Source of the DNA: JBEKHI01 sp050012355
GTDB taxonomy: Bacteria; Actinomycetota; Actinomycetes; Streptosporangiales; Streptosporangiaceae
NCBI GenBank assembly: GCA_050012355.1
Contig: JBEKHI010000013.1
Span: 1 to 44,267, forward strand
DNA: 44,267 nt
Direction of reading: 5' to 3'
A program made the position numbers and the translations under genes. Within the stretch, counting starts at the first letter, position 1; every line of letters begins with the position of its first letter. Shown here in pieces: positions 8,538-16,414 of this stretch. A model generated the notes under the pieces. It was given only the letters and a program-made list of their open reading frames with translations. It was not told where the DNA came from and searched no databases.

Positions 8538-9605
8538 TTAGGTGTCCCGTCCCACGGGACGTCGGATGGTGGTTCCCGGCGGGCAGCCGCAGCTGCGCCG
8601 GATCACTAGTTCGGTTGGCAGTGTCTGTACTTGCGGGGGCAGGCCAGGCTTGGCGATGCGATCCAGCAGCCGGGCGCAGGCCCGCTCACCGAGCACGCGC
8701 ATCGGCTGGAAAACGGTGGTGAGCTGCGGTTCGTACCAGTCCGCGGCGGCGATGTCGTCGAAGCCGACGACGGCGACCTGATCCGGCACCCGGACACCGG
8801 CCCGGGCGAGCACCAGCAGCACCCCGATCGCCATCTGGTCGTTCGCCGCGACCACGGCGTCGGGCAGGTTGTCCCGTGCCTCGGCGAGGATCCGCTCGCC
8901 AGCGGCGAGCCCGGTCTCCACGTTGAACCAGCCGCTCGTGCTGCCGGTCAGCTGGACCTCTGGATGCATCTTCAGCACATGCTGGAGTCCGAGCCGCCGT
9001 TGCATGGCGTCCGGCGCGTCCTGCGGCCCTTCCACGTAGTAGATCCGCCGCGTGCCGTGCTCCTCGATCAGGTGCTCGATGATGGCGGCCGATCCAGCCA
9101 GGTTGTCGGCCGTCACCACGTCGAACTCGTGATCCGCGGGTGAGCCCGCGATGACGGTGACCGGTACCCGGGTCGCCAGCCGTTCCATAAGCCGCTTCGG
9201 GAAGCTACCCTCGCTGACCAGGATGCCGTCGACCTTGCCGGACATGGCGAGGATCCGGCGCACGTTCGTCGTGGTGTAGCCGTTGTAGAACGTGAGGAGC
9301 AGCGACCAGTTCAGCTCGCTGATCCGCGGCTCCACTCCGCGCAGGATGTCGTCAATGTAGGTAGGGCTGCTGTTTTCCACGTCTTGCGGCTGCATCGGAC
9401 GCTCGCAGCAGATCAGCCCGATGACCTCCTTGCGGCGACGTGACAGGCTCTGCGCGGCGCCGTCGGGGATATAGCCGAGCTCCTCGATCGCCTTCTGCAC
9501 GCGGGCACGGGTCGACTCGCGAACCAGGTCTTGCCCGTGCAGCACACGGGATACCGTCGCGGTCGAGACACCGGCCCGGCGGGCGACGTCGTAGAGCGTA
9601 ACCAA
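8538..9605 (-). CDS. LacI family transcriptional repressor (beta-glucoside locus)
   Basis: A 355-residue LacI/GalR repressor. The N-terminal helix-turn-helix and hinge are seen at residues 2-60 (LYDVARRAGVSTATVSRVLHG), followed by the periplasmic-binding-protein-like effector domain with NDQMAIGVLLVLARAG and VVGFDDIAAADW. The C-terminus has RRSCGCPPG, frequent in this family. The start codon is TTG at 9605, with AAGGA upstream and no in-frame ATG or GTG; it places the helix-turn-helix at the very N-terminus, as expected. It is first in the operon with the importer and divergent from the GH1 gene. Two LacI-type palindromes lie just upstream, so it likely controls itself, the importer and the glucosidase, released by a beta-glucoside. 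Confidence 0.92.
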   Translation of the reverse strand: MVTLYDVARRAGVSTATVSRVLHGQDLVRESTRARVQKAIEELGYIPDGAAQSLSRRRKEVIGLICCERPMQPQDVENSSPTYIDDILRGVEPRISELNWSLLLTFYNGYTTTNVRRILAMSGKVDGILVSEGSFPKRLMERLATRVPVTVIAGSPADHEFDVVTADNLAGSAAIIEHLIEEHGTRRIYYVEGPQDAPDAMQRRLGLQHVLKMHPEVQLTGSTSGWFNVETGLAAGERILAEARDNLPDAVVAANDQMAIGVLLVLARAGVRVPDQVAVVGFDDIAAADWYEPQLTTVFQPMRVLGERACARLLDRIAKPGLPPQVQTLPTELVIRRSCGCPPGTTIRRPVGRDT

Positions 9606-9621
9606 TGCGAGAATGTCCTTA

Positions 9622-9657
9622 TGTAAGCGTTTACATCCCGTAATCTAAGCGCTTACA
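9622..9657. promoter_or_regulatory. Twin LacI-type operators in the repressor/GH1 divergent region
   Basis: TGTAAGCGTTTACA (9622-9635) and TCTAAGCGCTTACA (9644-9657) are two LacI-type palindromes with a central CG. Their centres are 22 bp apart, about two helical turns, so repressor dimers would sit on the same DNA face. They lie 17-52 bp upstream of the repressor start and 85-120 bp upstream of the GH1 start. They are the obvious binding sites for the adjacent repressor. Confidence 0.75.
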
Positions 9658-9741
9658 CTAACGGTCGGCACACGGACGGTCAAGATACGAGTCACGTAAC
9701 AGAAACATCAACGAAATGTCACGAACCCCCAGGAGGCGTGC

Positions 9742-11118
9742 ATGACCGGACTCGGATTTCCCGAAGGCTTCGTCTGGGGAGCGGCGACGGCCGCGTACCA
9801 GATCGAGGGCGCGGCGGATGCTGACGGACGGACCCCGTCGGTCTGGGACACCTTCAGCCGGACCCCTGGCAAGACCTGGCACGGGGACACCGGTGACATC
9901 GCTTGCGACTCCTACCACCGCTACCGAGAAGACGTCGCGTTGATCGCTTCGCTCGGTCTATCGTCGTACCGGTTCTCGCTTTCCTGGCCGCGGATCCAGC
10001 CAGGCGGCCGCGGGCCGGCCAACACCAAGGGGCTGGACCACTACCGCGCGCTGCTCGACAAACTCGCCGAGCAAGGCATCGCCGCCGCCGTCACGCTTTA
10101 CCACTGGGACCTGCCACAGGAACTGCAGGATGAGGGCGGCTGGGCCTCCCGCGACGTGGCCGGGCGGTTCGCCGACTACACCGAACTCGTCGTTAAGTCA
10201 CTTGGTGATCGCGCTGCCCGCTGGATCACCCTGAACGAACCTCAGGTGGTCGCGGACAATGGTTACCGGCAGGGGTCGCACGCGCCCGGCCTGACCGACC
10301 CGGTGGCGGCCGCGGCGGCCAACCATCATCTGCTGCTCGCGCACGGACTGAGCGTGCAGGCGCTGCGCGCGCACGGCGCGGCCGAGGTCGGCATCACGCT
10401 CGACATGCATCCGATTCGGCTGCTCGGTTCCGGGCCGGAGCTGGAGCGCGCCCGGGACATCGCGGACGCGGACGCCAACGGTCTTTACCTGTCGCCGATC
10501 CTGCACGGGCGCTACCCCGAGGACGCCTCCCCGTCGATGCGGCCGCCGGAGGAGCTGATCGCCGACGGGGACCTGGAGTTGATCAGCGCCCCGCTGGACT
10601 TCCTGGGCGTGAACTACTACTCCCCCACGTTCTTGCGCCAGGGCGACCCCGACCGCCTGCTGGCGGACGAGGTTCCCGCTCCGGCACCGGTGCCGGGCGT
10701 CGTCGGGTTCCGTCCGCCGGACCTCGAGCGGACGCCGATGGACTGGCTGGTCGATCCCGAGGGGCTCTATGAGCTGCTGGTACGGGTCGCGGGCGAGGCG
10801 CCAGGGCTGCCGCTGTACGTCACCGAGAACGGTTGCGCGGCGGAGGACTACATCACCCCGGAGGGGACCGTCAACGACCCCGAGCGGGTGCACTACCTGC
10901 ACCAGCACCTGGCGGCCGCCGAGCGAGCGATCAAGGATGGCGTCCCGCTGGCCGGGTACTACGTCTGGTCGCTGCTCGACAACTTCGAGTGGGGCTGGGG
11001 GTATTCCAAGCGGTTTGGCATCGTTTACAACGACTTCGGCACCCAGCGCCGCATTCCCAAGTCCAGCGCGGCGTTCTACTCGGCGGTCGCCCGCGCCAAC
11101 GCGCTGCCGGAGTCCTGA
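9742..11118 (+). CDS. Glycoside hydrolase family 1 beta-glucosidase
   Basis: A 458-residue cytoplasmic GH1 enzyme of standard length that hydrolyses terminal beta-glucosides such as cellobiose. It begins with FPEGFVWGAATAAYQIEGA, the GH1 N-terminal signature. The general acid/base Glu166 is in TLNEPQ and the nucleophile Glu362 is in VTENG. Substrate-site residues appear in YHWDLPQ and in DNFEWGWGY near the C-terminus. There is no signal peptide, so the substrate must be imported, fitting the divergent transporter operon. AGGAGG at 9731-9736 supports the ATG. Twin operators upstream imply repression by the neighbouring LacI protein. Beta-galactosidase or beta-fucosidase side activity cannot be excluded. 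Confidence 0.95.
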   Translation: MTGLGFPEGFVWGAATAAYQIEGAADADGRTPSVWDTFSRTPGKTWHGDTGDIACDSYHRYREDVALIASLGLSSYRFSLSWPRIQPGGRGPANTKGLDHYRALLDKLAEQGIAAAVTLYHWDLPQELQDEGGWASRDVAGRFADYTELVVKSLGDRAARWITLNEPQVVADNGYRQGSHAPGLTDPVAAAAANHHLLLAHGLSVQALRAHGAAEVGITLDMHPIRLLGSGPELERARDIADADANGLYLSPILHGRYPEDASPSMRPPEELIADGDLELISAPLDFLGVNYYSPTFLRQGDPDRLLADEVPAPAPVPGVVGFRPPDLERTPMDWLVDPEGLYELLVRVAGEAPGLPLYVTENGCAAEDYITPEGTVNDPERVHYLHQHLAAAERAIKDGVPLAGYYVWSLLDNFEWGWGYSKRFGIVYNDFGTQRRIPKSSAAFYSAVARANALPES

Positions 11119-11123
11119 GCTCA

Positions 11124-11187
11124 CCGGCCACGACCCTTTTTTGACCATAACGGCGGTTTCCATCCCCGTCGTGAAGGTCGTGGCCGG
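11124..11187. repeat. Long-range 12-bp inverted repeat between GH1 and pspA
   Basis: CCGGCCACGACC (11124-11135) and GGTCGTGGCCGG (11176-11187) are perfect complements separated by 40 nt that include a run of six T. It starts 6 bp after the GH1 stop. It may act as a terminator or processing hairpin; the large loop makes that uncertain. Nothing else is evident before the PspA ribosome-binding site at 11273-11277. Confidence 0.4.
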
Positions 11188-11287
11188 GGAGTCAGCTGGC
11201 CTTGAGGCGGGAACGATAGCATCAGGTCGGTCTGCCTGTGAGATTGCTGGGCAGGCTCCGCTCAACGTCGACTAGGAGCAGACTGGC

Positions 11288-12022
11288 ATGACTCTTTTCT
11301 CCAGGGCCCACGACATACTCGCGGCCAAGACCAACAAGGCGCTCGATGCCGCGGAAAAGCCCGACGAGATGCTCGATCTGTCCTACGAGCAGATGCTCGA
11401 TCACATCACCCAGGTCCGTCAGGCCCTGGTCACCATCGCCGCCTCGCGCAAGCGGATCGAGCTGCAGGAGCAGCAGCTCCAGCATTCGGTTGATCACCTG
11501 AATGACCAGGCCAAGCAGGCGCTCGCGGTCGGCAAGGAGGATCTGGCGCGGGAAGCGCTGCAGCGCAAGGCCGCGGCTCAGAGCCAGATCGACGGCATGG
11601 AACCGCAGCACCAGCAGCTCACCGAGGAAGAGCAGAAGCTCGAGCAGACGCTGTCGGCGCTGCAGGACCGGGTCAACAAGTTCCGGACGCAGAAGGAGAC
11701 GCTGAAGGCGCAGTACACCGCCGCCAGCGCGATCAGTTCGGTGAACGAGAGCGTCGCGGGGATCTCCAGCACGCTGGGCGACTCGGGTGCGGCGCTACAG
11801 CGGGCCCAGGACAAGATCGACAACATGCAGGCCCGGGCCGGCGCCCTGGACGAGCTCCTGCAGTCCGGTGTGCTGGAGGACGCGGGCGGCAGCACCGACG
11901 ACATCCAGCGGGAACTCGACGAAGCTGGGGCGTCCGCCGACGTGGACAGCGAACTCGCCGCGCTCAAGGCCCAGATCGGCCCGGCCAAGTCGGCGCCGGA
12001 ACTGTCCGCGGGCAACAGCTAG
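11288..12022 (+). CDS. pspA: PspA/IM30 family membrane-stress protein
   Basis: A 244-residue PspA/IM30 (ESCRT-III-like) protein. The N-terminus (TLFSRAHDILAAKTNKALDAAEKPDEML) is the amphipathic membrane-binding helix plus the linker seen in actinobacterial PspA. A long coiled coil rich in Glu, Gln, Lys and Arg follows (about residues 25-145), then a second helical block with SSVNESVAGISSTLGDSG. The length matches the family. These proteins assemble on the inner face of the membrane and protect it during envelope stress. AGGAG at 11273-11277 supports the ATG. It stands alone; no PspB/C-like partner or cognate anti-sigma factor is adjacent. GH1 upstream is probably a separate unit. Confidence 0.9.
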   Translation: MTLFSRAHDILAAKTNKALDAAEKPDEMLDLSYEQMLDHITQVRQALVTIAASRKRIELQEQQLQHSVDHLNDQAKQALAVGKEDLAREALQRKAAAQSQIDGMEPQHQQLTEEEQKLEQTLSALQDRVNKFRTQKETLKAQYTAASAISSVNESVAGISSTLGDSGAALQRAQDKIDNMQARAGALDELLQSGVLEDAGGSTDDIQRELDEAGASADVDSELAALKAQIGPAKSAPELSAGNS

Positions 12023-12041
12023 CTGCGGGTGCGGGGCTGGC

Positions 12042-12160
12042 GTCGGCGGGTCCGGGACTGGCTGTCGGCGGGTCCGGGGCTGGCGGGTCACCGTGGCGGG
12101 CCCCGGACCGGCGGCGCTAACCCCGCGCCGCGCCGCGCCACCCGCACCGCGCCACCCGCA
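12042..12160. repeat. Short GC-rich direct and tandem repeats
   Basis: A 15-bp unit, GTCGGCGGGTCCGGG, occurs at 12042-12056 and again at 12064-12078 (period 22 bp). Further on, a 14-bp unit, CCGCGCCACCCGCA, is repeated exactly in tandem at 12133-12146 and 12147-12160. They look like slippage-type simple repeats in a non-coding GC-rich stretch; no spacer regularity suggests CRISPR. Confidence 0.7.
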
Positions 12161-12221
12161 CCGCCCCGCGCCAGTCACACTAGCCCCAGGGCCAACACCA
12201 GCCCCGCGGCGGCGCTGCACC

Positions 12222-12272
12222 AGCACCATGGATGTCCCATCGATGGTGCTATCACGCCAGCGATGGGACATC
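12222..12272. repeat. Two interlocking inverted repeats (pseudoknot topology)
   Basis: Stem 1 is AGCACCAT (12222-12229) with ATGGTGCT (12243-12250). Stem 2 is GATGTCCCATCG (12231-12242) with CGATGGGACATC (12261-12272). Both are perfect. The 5' arm of stem 2 is in the loop of stem 1, and the 3' arm of stem 1 is in the loop of stem 2, so as RNA they would form either mutually exclusive hairpins or a partial H-type pseudoknot. As DNA it could be a composite operator. Confidence 0.5.
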
Positions 12273-12577
12273 GATAGCGTCGCCGAGCGCCTCAGAGCGA
12301 GGAACACCAGCCTCGTGTGAACCACCCATCACGTGAGCCCCAGGCGTGGGCACTTAAATGCTTCGCGAGTTCGGCGGCGAGGTAGAGATCATGGGTGGAT
12401 GGCTGAGCTCAAGGTGGCAACCCATACATATCCCGGCATCACCACCGGCCGGCTGCGGCGTAACTTCTCCGGAGTGCTGATATCGACCGTGGCCTGGCGA
12501 AACCGCGCCATGGCGGGTGTCCGGCACAGCGGCAGCCTGGTCAGCGGCCCGCGCTCCGACGATAGGACTCGAGCCTG

Positions 12578-13381
12578 ATGACGACTCGGCATACGGCCAT
12601 CGTGACCGGCGCCAACCACGGCATCGGCGCGGCGACCGCCCACGCGCTGGCCGGGCGCGGGTGCGCGGTCCTGTGTACCTACCTGCGGGTTGCCGACCCG
12701 GCCGATCCCGGAATCCCGCAAACATACCGGGATCGCCGCGCGCAGGACGCCGTGGCTGTCATTGCCCGCATCCGCGAAGACGGCGGGACGGCAGCCGCGG
12801 TGGAGGCCGACCTTTCCGACCCCGGAGCACCAGCCCTGCTGTTCAACGCGGCCGAGGAACAGTTCGGCCCCGTTGACATCCTGGTCAACAACGCGACTGG
12901 ATGGCTAGCCGATACCTTCGCCCCGACTCGAATCGATTGGGCTGGCAGATCGCTCCAGCCGGTAACCGCCACGACCTGGACCCAGCAGTTCGGCGTCGAC
13001 GCGATGGGCGCGGCCCTGATGATCAGCGAGTTCGCGCGCCGTCACATCGCACGCCAGGCGAACTGGGGCCGGATCATCGGGCTGACCTCCGGCGGCGAGC
13101 TCGGTTTCCCGGAGGAAGTCTCCTACGGAGCCGCCAAAGCCGCTCAGCTGAACTACACCATGTCAGCGGCCTTCGAACTCGCGCCGTTCGGAGTCACGGC
13201 CAACATGGTGTGCCCGCCCGTCACCGACACTGGCTGGGTCACCGACGCGGTACGGGAGCAGGTCACCGCGAACCCCGAGCTCATCCATATCGCTAGTCCC
13301 GACGAGGTCGCCGAGGTGATCGCCTACCTCGCTTCCGACGCGGCCGCGCTGATCACCGCGAACGTGATCAAGCTGCGCTGA
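12578..13381 (+). CDS. SDR family NAD(P)-dependent oxidoreductase
   Basis: A 267-residue classical short-chain dehydrogenase/reductase. The nucleotide-binding motif TGANHGIG is at about residues 10-17, the NNAT motif near residue 104, and the catalytic Ser-Tyr-Lys in TSGGELGFPEEVSYGAAKAA (YGAAK). The length is typical. An insertion after the second strand (DPADPGIPQTYRDRRAQD) suggests a recent subfamily rather than FabG itself. The protein ends at VIKLR without the usual final GG-G segment, so the C-terminus is slightly short. No clear operon partner; a sigma-factor relic follows 47 bp later. The substrate is unknown. Confidence 0.88.
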   Translation: MTTRHTAIVTGANHGIGAATAHALAGRGCAVLCTYLRVADPADPGIPQTYRDRRAQDAVAVIARIREDGGTAAAVEADLSDPGAPALLFNAAEEQFGPVDILVNNATGWLADTFAPTRIDWAGRSLQPVTATTWTQQFGVDAMGAALMISEFARRHIARQANWGRIIGLTSGGELGFPEEVSYGAAKAAQLNYTMSAAFELAPFGVTANMVCPPVTDTGWVTDAVREQVTANPELIHIASPDEVAEVIAYLASDAAALITANVIKLR

Positions 13382-13428
13382 AGGCGCGAGGGAAAGCGAT
13401 CCTGCCTTCCGACGAAGTACGGGTAATA

Positions 13429-13865
13429 GTGACCCGCTCACTCCGGAAGAGGCAGCTATATGACGGAGACAGGTATTTGACCGCCGACGCGGGCGAGCGG
13501 GTGACCGATGCCCAGCTCGCAGCCGCGTTCCGGTGGGATCCGGAACGATTCACCGTCGTCTACGACCGATATTTCATCGATATCCATCGGTATGTGGCCG
13601 GAAGACTGGACACCCAAGTGGCCGACGACATCGCCGCCGAGACCTTCCTCGTGGCATTCGGCGATCGCGACCGATTCGACCCTCAACGCGGCAGCCTGCG
13701 GCCCTGGCTGTTCGGCATCGCCACGAATCTGGTGGCCCGTCACCGGCGCGCGGAAGCTCGCCATTACAAGGCGCTGGCCCGACGGGGGCTGACCAGTGGA
13801 TAGACGGTCATGAGAACCGGGTTGTCGACGCGGTGGCCGCCCAGCGTATGCAACCGCGGCTGGCG
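13429..13865 (+). pseudogene. ECF sigma factor remnant, region 2 only
   Basis: The frame starting at 13429 encodes a good sigma region 2 (FTVVYDRYFIDIHRYVAGRL, DDIAAETFLVAF, RGSLRPWLFGIATNLVARHRR). It then hits TAG at 13801-13803. The expected continuation (ADQWIDGHENRVVDAVAAQR) is present in the frame shifted at a G5 run, 13784-13788. After about 13865 region 4 is absent altogether: sequence passes directly into an anti-sigma-like protein in a third frame. So there is a frameshift and a deletion of the promoter -35-binding domain. The frameshift alone could be a sequencing error; the missing region 4 cannot. Confidence 0.7.
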
Positions 13866-14756
13866 ACGTCGTCGACCAGGGACGGCGCCGGCTTCGCCAG
13901 GCGATCCGCGAGCCGGCCGGCCGACGGGCGCCCGCCCGACCGCACAGGACCCGCTGGCTAGCCGCCGGGCTCGGCCTGACCGCTGTGGCGGCCGCTGCGG
14001 TGACCGCCATCGTGATTCCCTCGGGTCCGACCGCCAGCACCGGGTCAGCTGCCACGACCGGGCTGACAGCCCGGCAGATCCTGCTCGCGGCCGCGACCAC
14101 GGCGGCGACGGTGCGGGCCGACACCTACTGGCACTTCGAGATCACCATGGGCTCCGCGAAGTCGTCCCCCGGAGCCAGCGTCGTCGACACCTACCAGACC
14201 TGGATAGCGCATGACGGAGTACTGGAACAGCGAGCCGGCCTGCGCCGCACCGACCGGAACCGTGGTCTTCGAGGGGCCGGGACTGGGTGGGTTCTCGCTC
14301 CCGCTGGAATACGGTAACGCGGCGCCTAAGCCTAGCCCCAGCACCACGTCAGAGCCGGGGAATGGGCCGCTCACTTACGACGAGACCCAGCAGTTGCCGA
14401 CCAACCCAGCCCCGCTGAAAGCATGGCTCGCAAGGTACGAGCGGACGGACATCTCGATGGCCGATGCGCTGATCGCCCTGCAATTCGAGGTACCGGCCCC
14501 ACCGCGAGTACGTGCCGCCGCCTACCGCGTGCTCGCCAGTTTCCCTGACGTCAAGAACCTTGGCCCGGTCAAGGGCGGGCAGGAGCTGCTGATCTCCTTC
14601 CCGTCCGGTGGAGGATGGATCAAGCTGGTCGTCGATCCGGCGACCTCGCTGGTGCGGAACGAGACCGACGCGAAGGTCGCCACGACGATCGAGGCGGCCG
14701 GATGGACGAACCAGCTGCCCAGGGTCGTTTCGCTGCGGTCCGGAACTAGCTGCTGA
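13866..14756 (+). pseudogene. Remnant of an anti-sigma-like membrane protein (CU044_5270-type)
   Basis: In one frame sequence runs through RRRLRQAIREPAGRRAPAR, a single membrane helix (WLAAGLGLTAVAAAAVTAIV) and an extracytoplasmic part (ARQILLAAATTAAT, TYWHFEITMGSAKSS, VVDTYQTWIAHDG). At about 14218-14220 the reading shifts into another frame that carries on as YWNSEPACAAPTGTVVFEG and ends with PRVVSLRSGTSC at 14756. The architecture, a short cytoplasmic part, one helix and an outer domain, directly downstream of a sigma gene, fits CU044_5270-type partner proteins. The cytoplasmic N-terminus is fused out of frame to the truncated sigma gene, so neither product is likely functional. Confidence 0.6.
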
Positions 14757-14765
14757 GCTGGTCCT

Positions 14766-14801
14766 GCCCTGCCATGGCCACGGTGGTGGTCATGGCAGGG
14801 C
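14766..14801 (+). terminator. Strong hairpin after the sigma/anti-sigma relic
   Basis: GCCCTGCCATG (14766-14776) pairs perfectly with CATGGCAGGGC (14791-14801), and the inner bases extend the stem to about 16 pairs with one G-U pair and a 4-nt loop. It begins 10 bp after the stop at 14756. No T-run follows. The remaining sequence to 14975 shows no supported gene. Confidence 0.65.
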
Positions 14802-14975
14802 GGGCGGCTCCCCCTGCGGCCAGCACACTCGGCTGCATCGTCACCAACCCGGCATGTCCGCAACAAGATCGTGGAACAAAAGCGGTATTACTTCGCCGCG
14901 GAGGCCGACCTGCCCCGCTATCCGGCCGCTAGGGGCAGCGATTCCGGGTGATTAGAGGTGCGGCGCGCACGGTCC

Positions 14976-16313
14976 TCACCCGTCGTCACCCGGCTGGTCG
15001 GCCGCACGCGGCTTGTTCAGGTGCGATTGCGCCTCGCGGGTCGCCGGCAGCGGTCCTCCGGCCGCGAAATAGCGCCGCCCCGCGATGAGCAGTTCCTCGG
15101 CCGGGAACTTCGTGATGACCTCGCACCCGCTGGCGGTCACGACGATCTCTTCCTCGATCCGGGCGGCCGACCAGCCGTCGGATCCCGGCCAGTAGGTCTC
15201 GAGCGCGAACACCATGCCTTCCTCGAGCACCTCAGGATGGTCGAAGGAGACCATCCGGGAGAAGATAGGCTTCTCCCAGATCGACAGGCCCACGCCGTGC
15301 CCGAACTGCAGGCCGAAGGCCGCCTCCTCACTGGCGAAGCCGAACTCCGTGGCGGCCGGCCAGGCCGCGACGACATCGGCGGTGGTCGCGCCGGGGCGGA
15401 CGCACGCGATGGCCTGGTCGATGTACTCCCGGCAGCGCTGGTAGGCGTCACGCTGGGCCCGGGAAGCGCTGCCGACCGCGAAGGTCCGGTAGTAGCAGGT
15501 GCGGTATCCCTGATAGCTGTGCAAGATGTCGAAGAACGCGGGATCGCCGGGGCGGATGATGCGATCGGAGTAGACGTGCGGGTGCGGCGAGCAGCGCTCG
15601 CCGGAGATAGCGTTGACGCCCTCGACATACTCCGAGCCAAGGTCATAGAGGGTCTTGCTGACTAGGCCCACGCACTCGTTCTCCTTGACCCCCGGCCGCA
15701 GGAAGTCATAAAGGCTCTCGTACGCGGCATCGACCATCGAGCACGCCTGCGTCAGGAGGGCGATCTCGTCGCGGGTCTTGACGCGGCGGGCATCGAGGAA
15801 CACCTGCTGGCCGTCCACCACGGTGAGCCCGGCCCGCTGGAGCGCGAACAGCACCGGCGGCTCGACCACGTCGACGCCGAGCGGGGCGCCGGCCAGACCG
15901 CGCTCCTCGAGTTCCAGCTTGACCTTGCGGGCGACCTCGTCCGCGATGCCGGCGTCCGGGTGGAAGGCACCACGCAGTGTGGAGATGCCAGGTCGTGACC
16001 GGCTGGTGCCGTCCTCGTCGTCAAGCCACGGGTTGTACAGCTGATGATGCCGGGCGGCGGACCCGAAGTCCCAGATGATCGGCTGGCCTCCGCGCGGGAG
16101 CAAGGCGAACCGGATGAGCTTGTCCATCGCCCAGGTACCGATGTGGGTCGAGGTCATGTACCGGATGTTGGCGAAGTCGAAACTCAGCAGCGCGCCGAGC
16201 TCAGATTCCTCCAGCTTGGCGGCCAGCCGCCCGAGCCGTTCCGAGCGCATGGCGTCGATATCGATCCGCTGTTCCCAGTCCGGGAACGAAGATCCGTAGG
16301 TGGCGATACCCAC
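14976..16313 (-). CDS. M24 family (creatinase/DddP-like) pita-bread protein lacking a complete metal site
   Basis: A 445-residue protein with the two-domain layout of M24B enzymes such as DMSP lyase DddP, creatinase, ectoine hydrolase and Xaa-Pro peptidase. The N-terminal domain has DFANIRYMTSTHIGTWAMD; the C-terminal pita-bread domain has His339 in GHGVGL, Glu372 in ALETYW and Glu387-389 in RIEEEI. The first metal Asp may be Asp262 in FFDILHSYQGY, but no Asp follows 10-12 residues later (Cys273/Tyr274), so the usual five-ligand site is incomplete. This resembles metal-independent creatinase-type hydrolases. The GTG at 16313 is chosen because GGAAGGAG lies 8 nt upstream. It is divergent from an XRE-cupin regulator. 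Substrate unknown. Confidence 0.85.
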   Translation of the reverse strand: MGIATYGSSFPDWEQRIDIDAMRSERLGRLAAKLEESELGALLSFDFANIRYMTSTHIGTWAMDKLIRFALLPRGGQPIIWDFGSAARHHQLYNPWLDDEDGTSRSRPGISTLRGAFHPDAGIADEVARKVKLELEERGLAGAPLGVDVVEPPVLFALQRAGLTVVDGQQVFLDARRVKTRDEIALLTQACSMVDAAYESLYDFLRPGVKENECVGLVSKTLYDLGSEYVEGVNAISGERCSPHPHVYSDRIIRPGDPAFFDILHSYQGYRTCYYRTFAVGSASRAQRDAYQRCREYIDQAIACVRPGATTADVVAAWPAATEFGFASEEAAFGLQFGHGVGLSIWEKPIFSRMVSFDHPEVLEEGMVFALETYWPGSDGWSAARIEEEIVVTASGCEVITKFPAEELLIAGRRYFAAGGPLPATREAQSHLNKPRAADQPGDDG

Positions 16314-16337
16314 TGAGGACGCTCCTTCCGAGCGTGT

Positions 16338-16354
16338 AGTGTTACTTAACGTTG
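16338..16354. promoter_or_regulatory. Putative XRE-cupin regulator box 1
   Basis: AGTGTTACTTAACGTTG lies between the divergent M24 and regulator genes. It matches 15 of 17 positions in a box at 22748-22764 and 12 of 17 in one at 22858-22874, both between the SDR and amidohydrolase genes. The core GTTACTTAAC is a short palindrome with a 2-nt centre. It is likely the binding site of the adjacent regulator. Confidence 0.65.
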
Positions 16355-16414
16355 TGTGCATACGGGGGTCGGGTGTCCGGGCGGGGACGCCCGTGGCGAG
16401 GAGGGCAGGTCAAG

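Larger units (their letters stand above)
12023..12577. other. Repeat-rich gap between pspA and the SDR gene
   Basis: No convincing gene lies here. The first 140 bp hold short direct repeats, listed separately, and a very C-rich stretch (12100-12200). A pair of interlocking inverted repeats follows at 12222-12272. An open frame at 12333-12578 (GTG start, 81 codons) ends in TGATG overlapping the SDR start, but has mixed codon use and no recognisable domain. Confidence 0.5.

Noticed and set aside
9690..9703. GTCACGTAAC-like sequence before GH1 resembling the XRE-cupin box
   Set aside because: It lacks the flanking AGTGT and TTG positions and the locus has its own LacI operators; likely chance.
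12042..12160. CRISPR-like repeats
   Set aside because: Units are 14-15 bp, only two copies each, without regular spacers or cas genes.
12333..12578. 81-codon frame ending in TGATG at the SDR start
   Set aside because: The overlap is suggestive, but codon use is mixed, there is no ribosome-binding site and no recognisable fold; reported only as part of the gap.
14871..14952. Short frame reading KIVEQKRYYFAAEADLPRYP
   Set aside because: It might be a gene end relic, but no start or family can be shown.
14976..16313. Naming the M24 protein DddP (DMSP lyase)
   Set aside because: N-terminal similarity is suggestive, but key metal ligands are missing and the neighbours do not form a known DMSP pathway.
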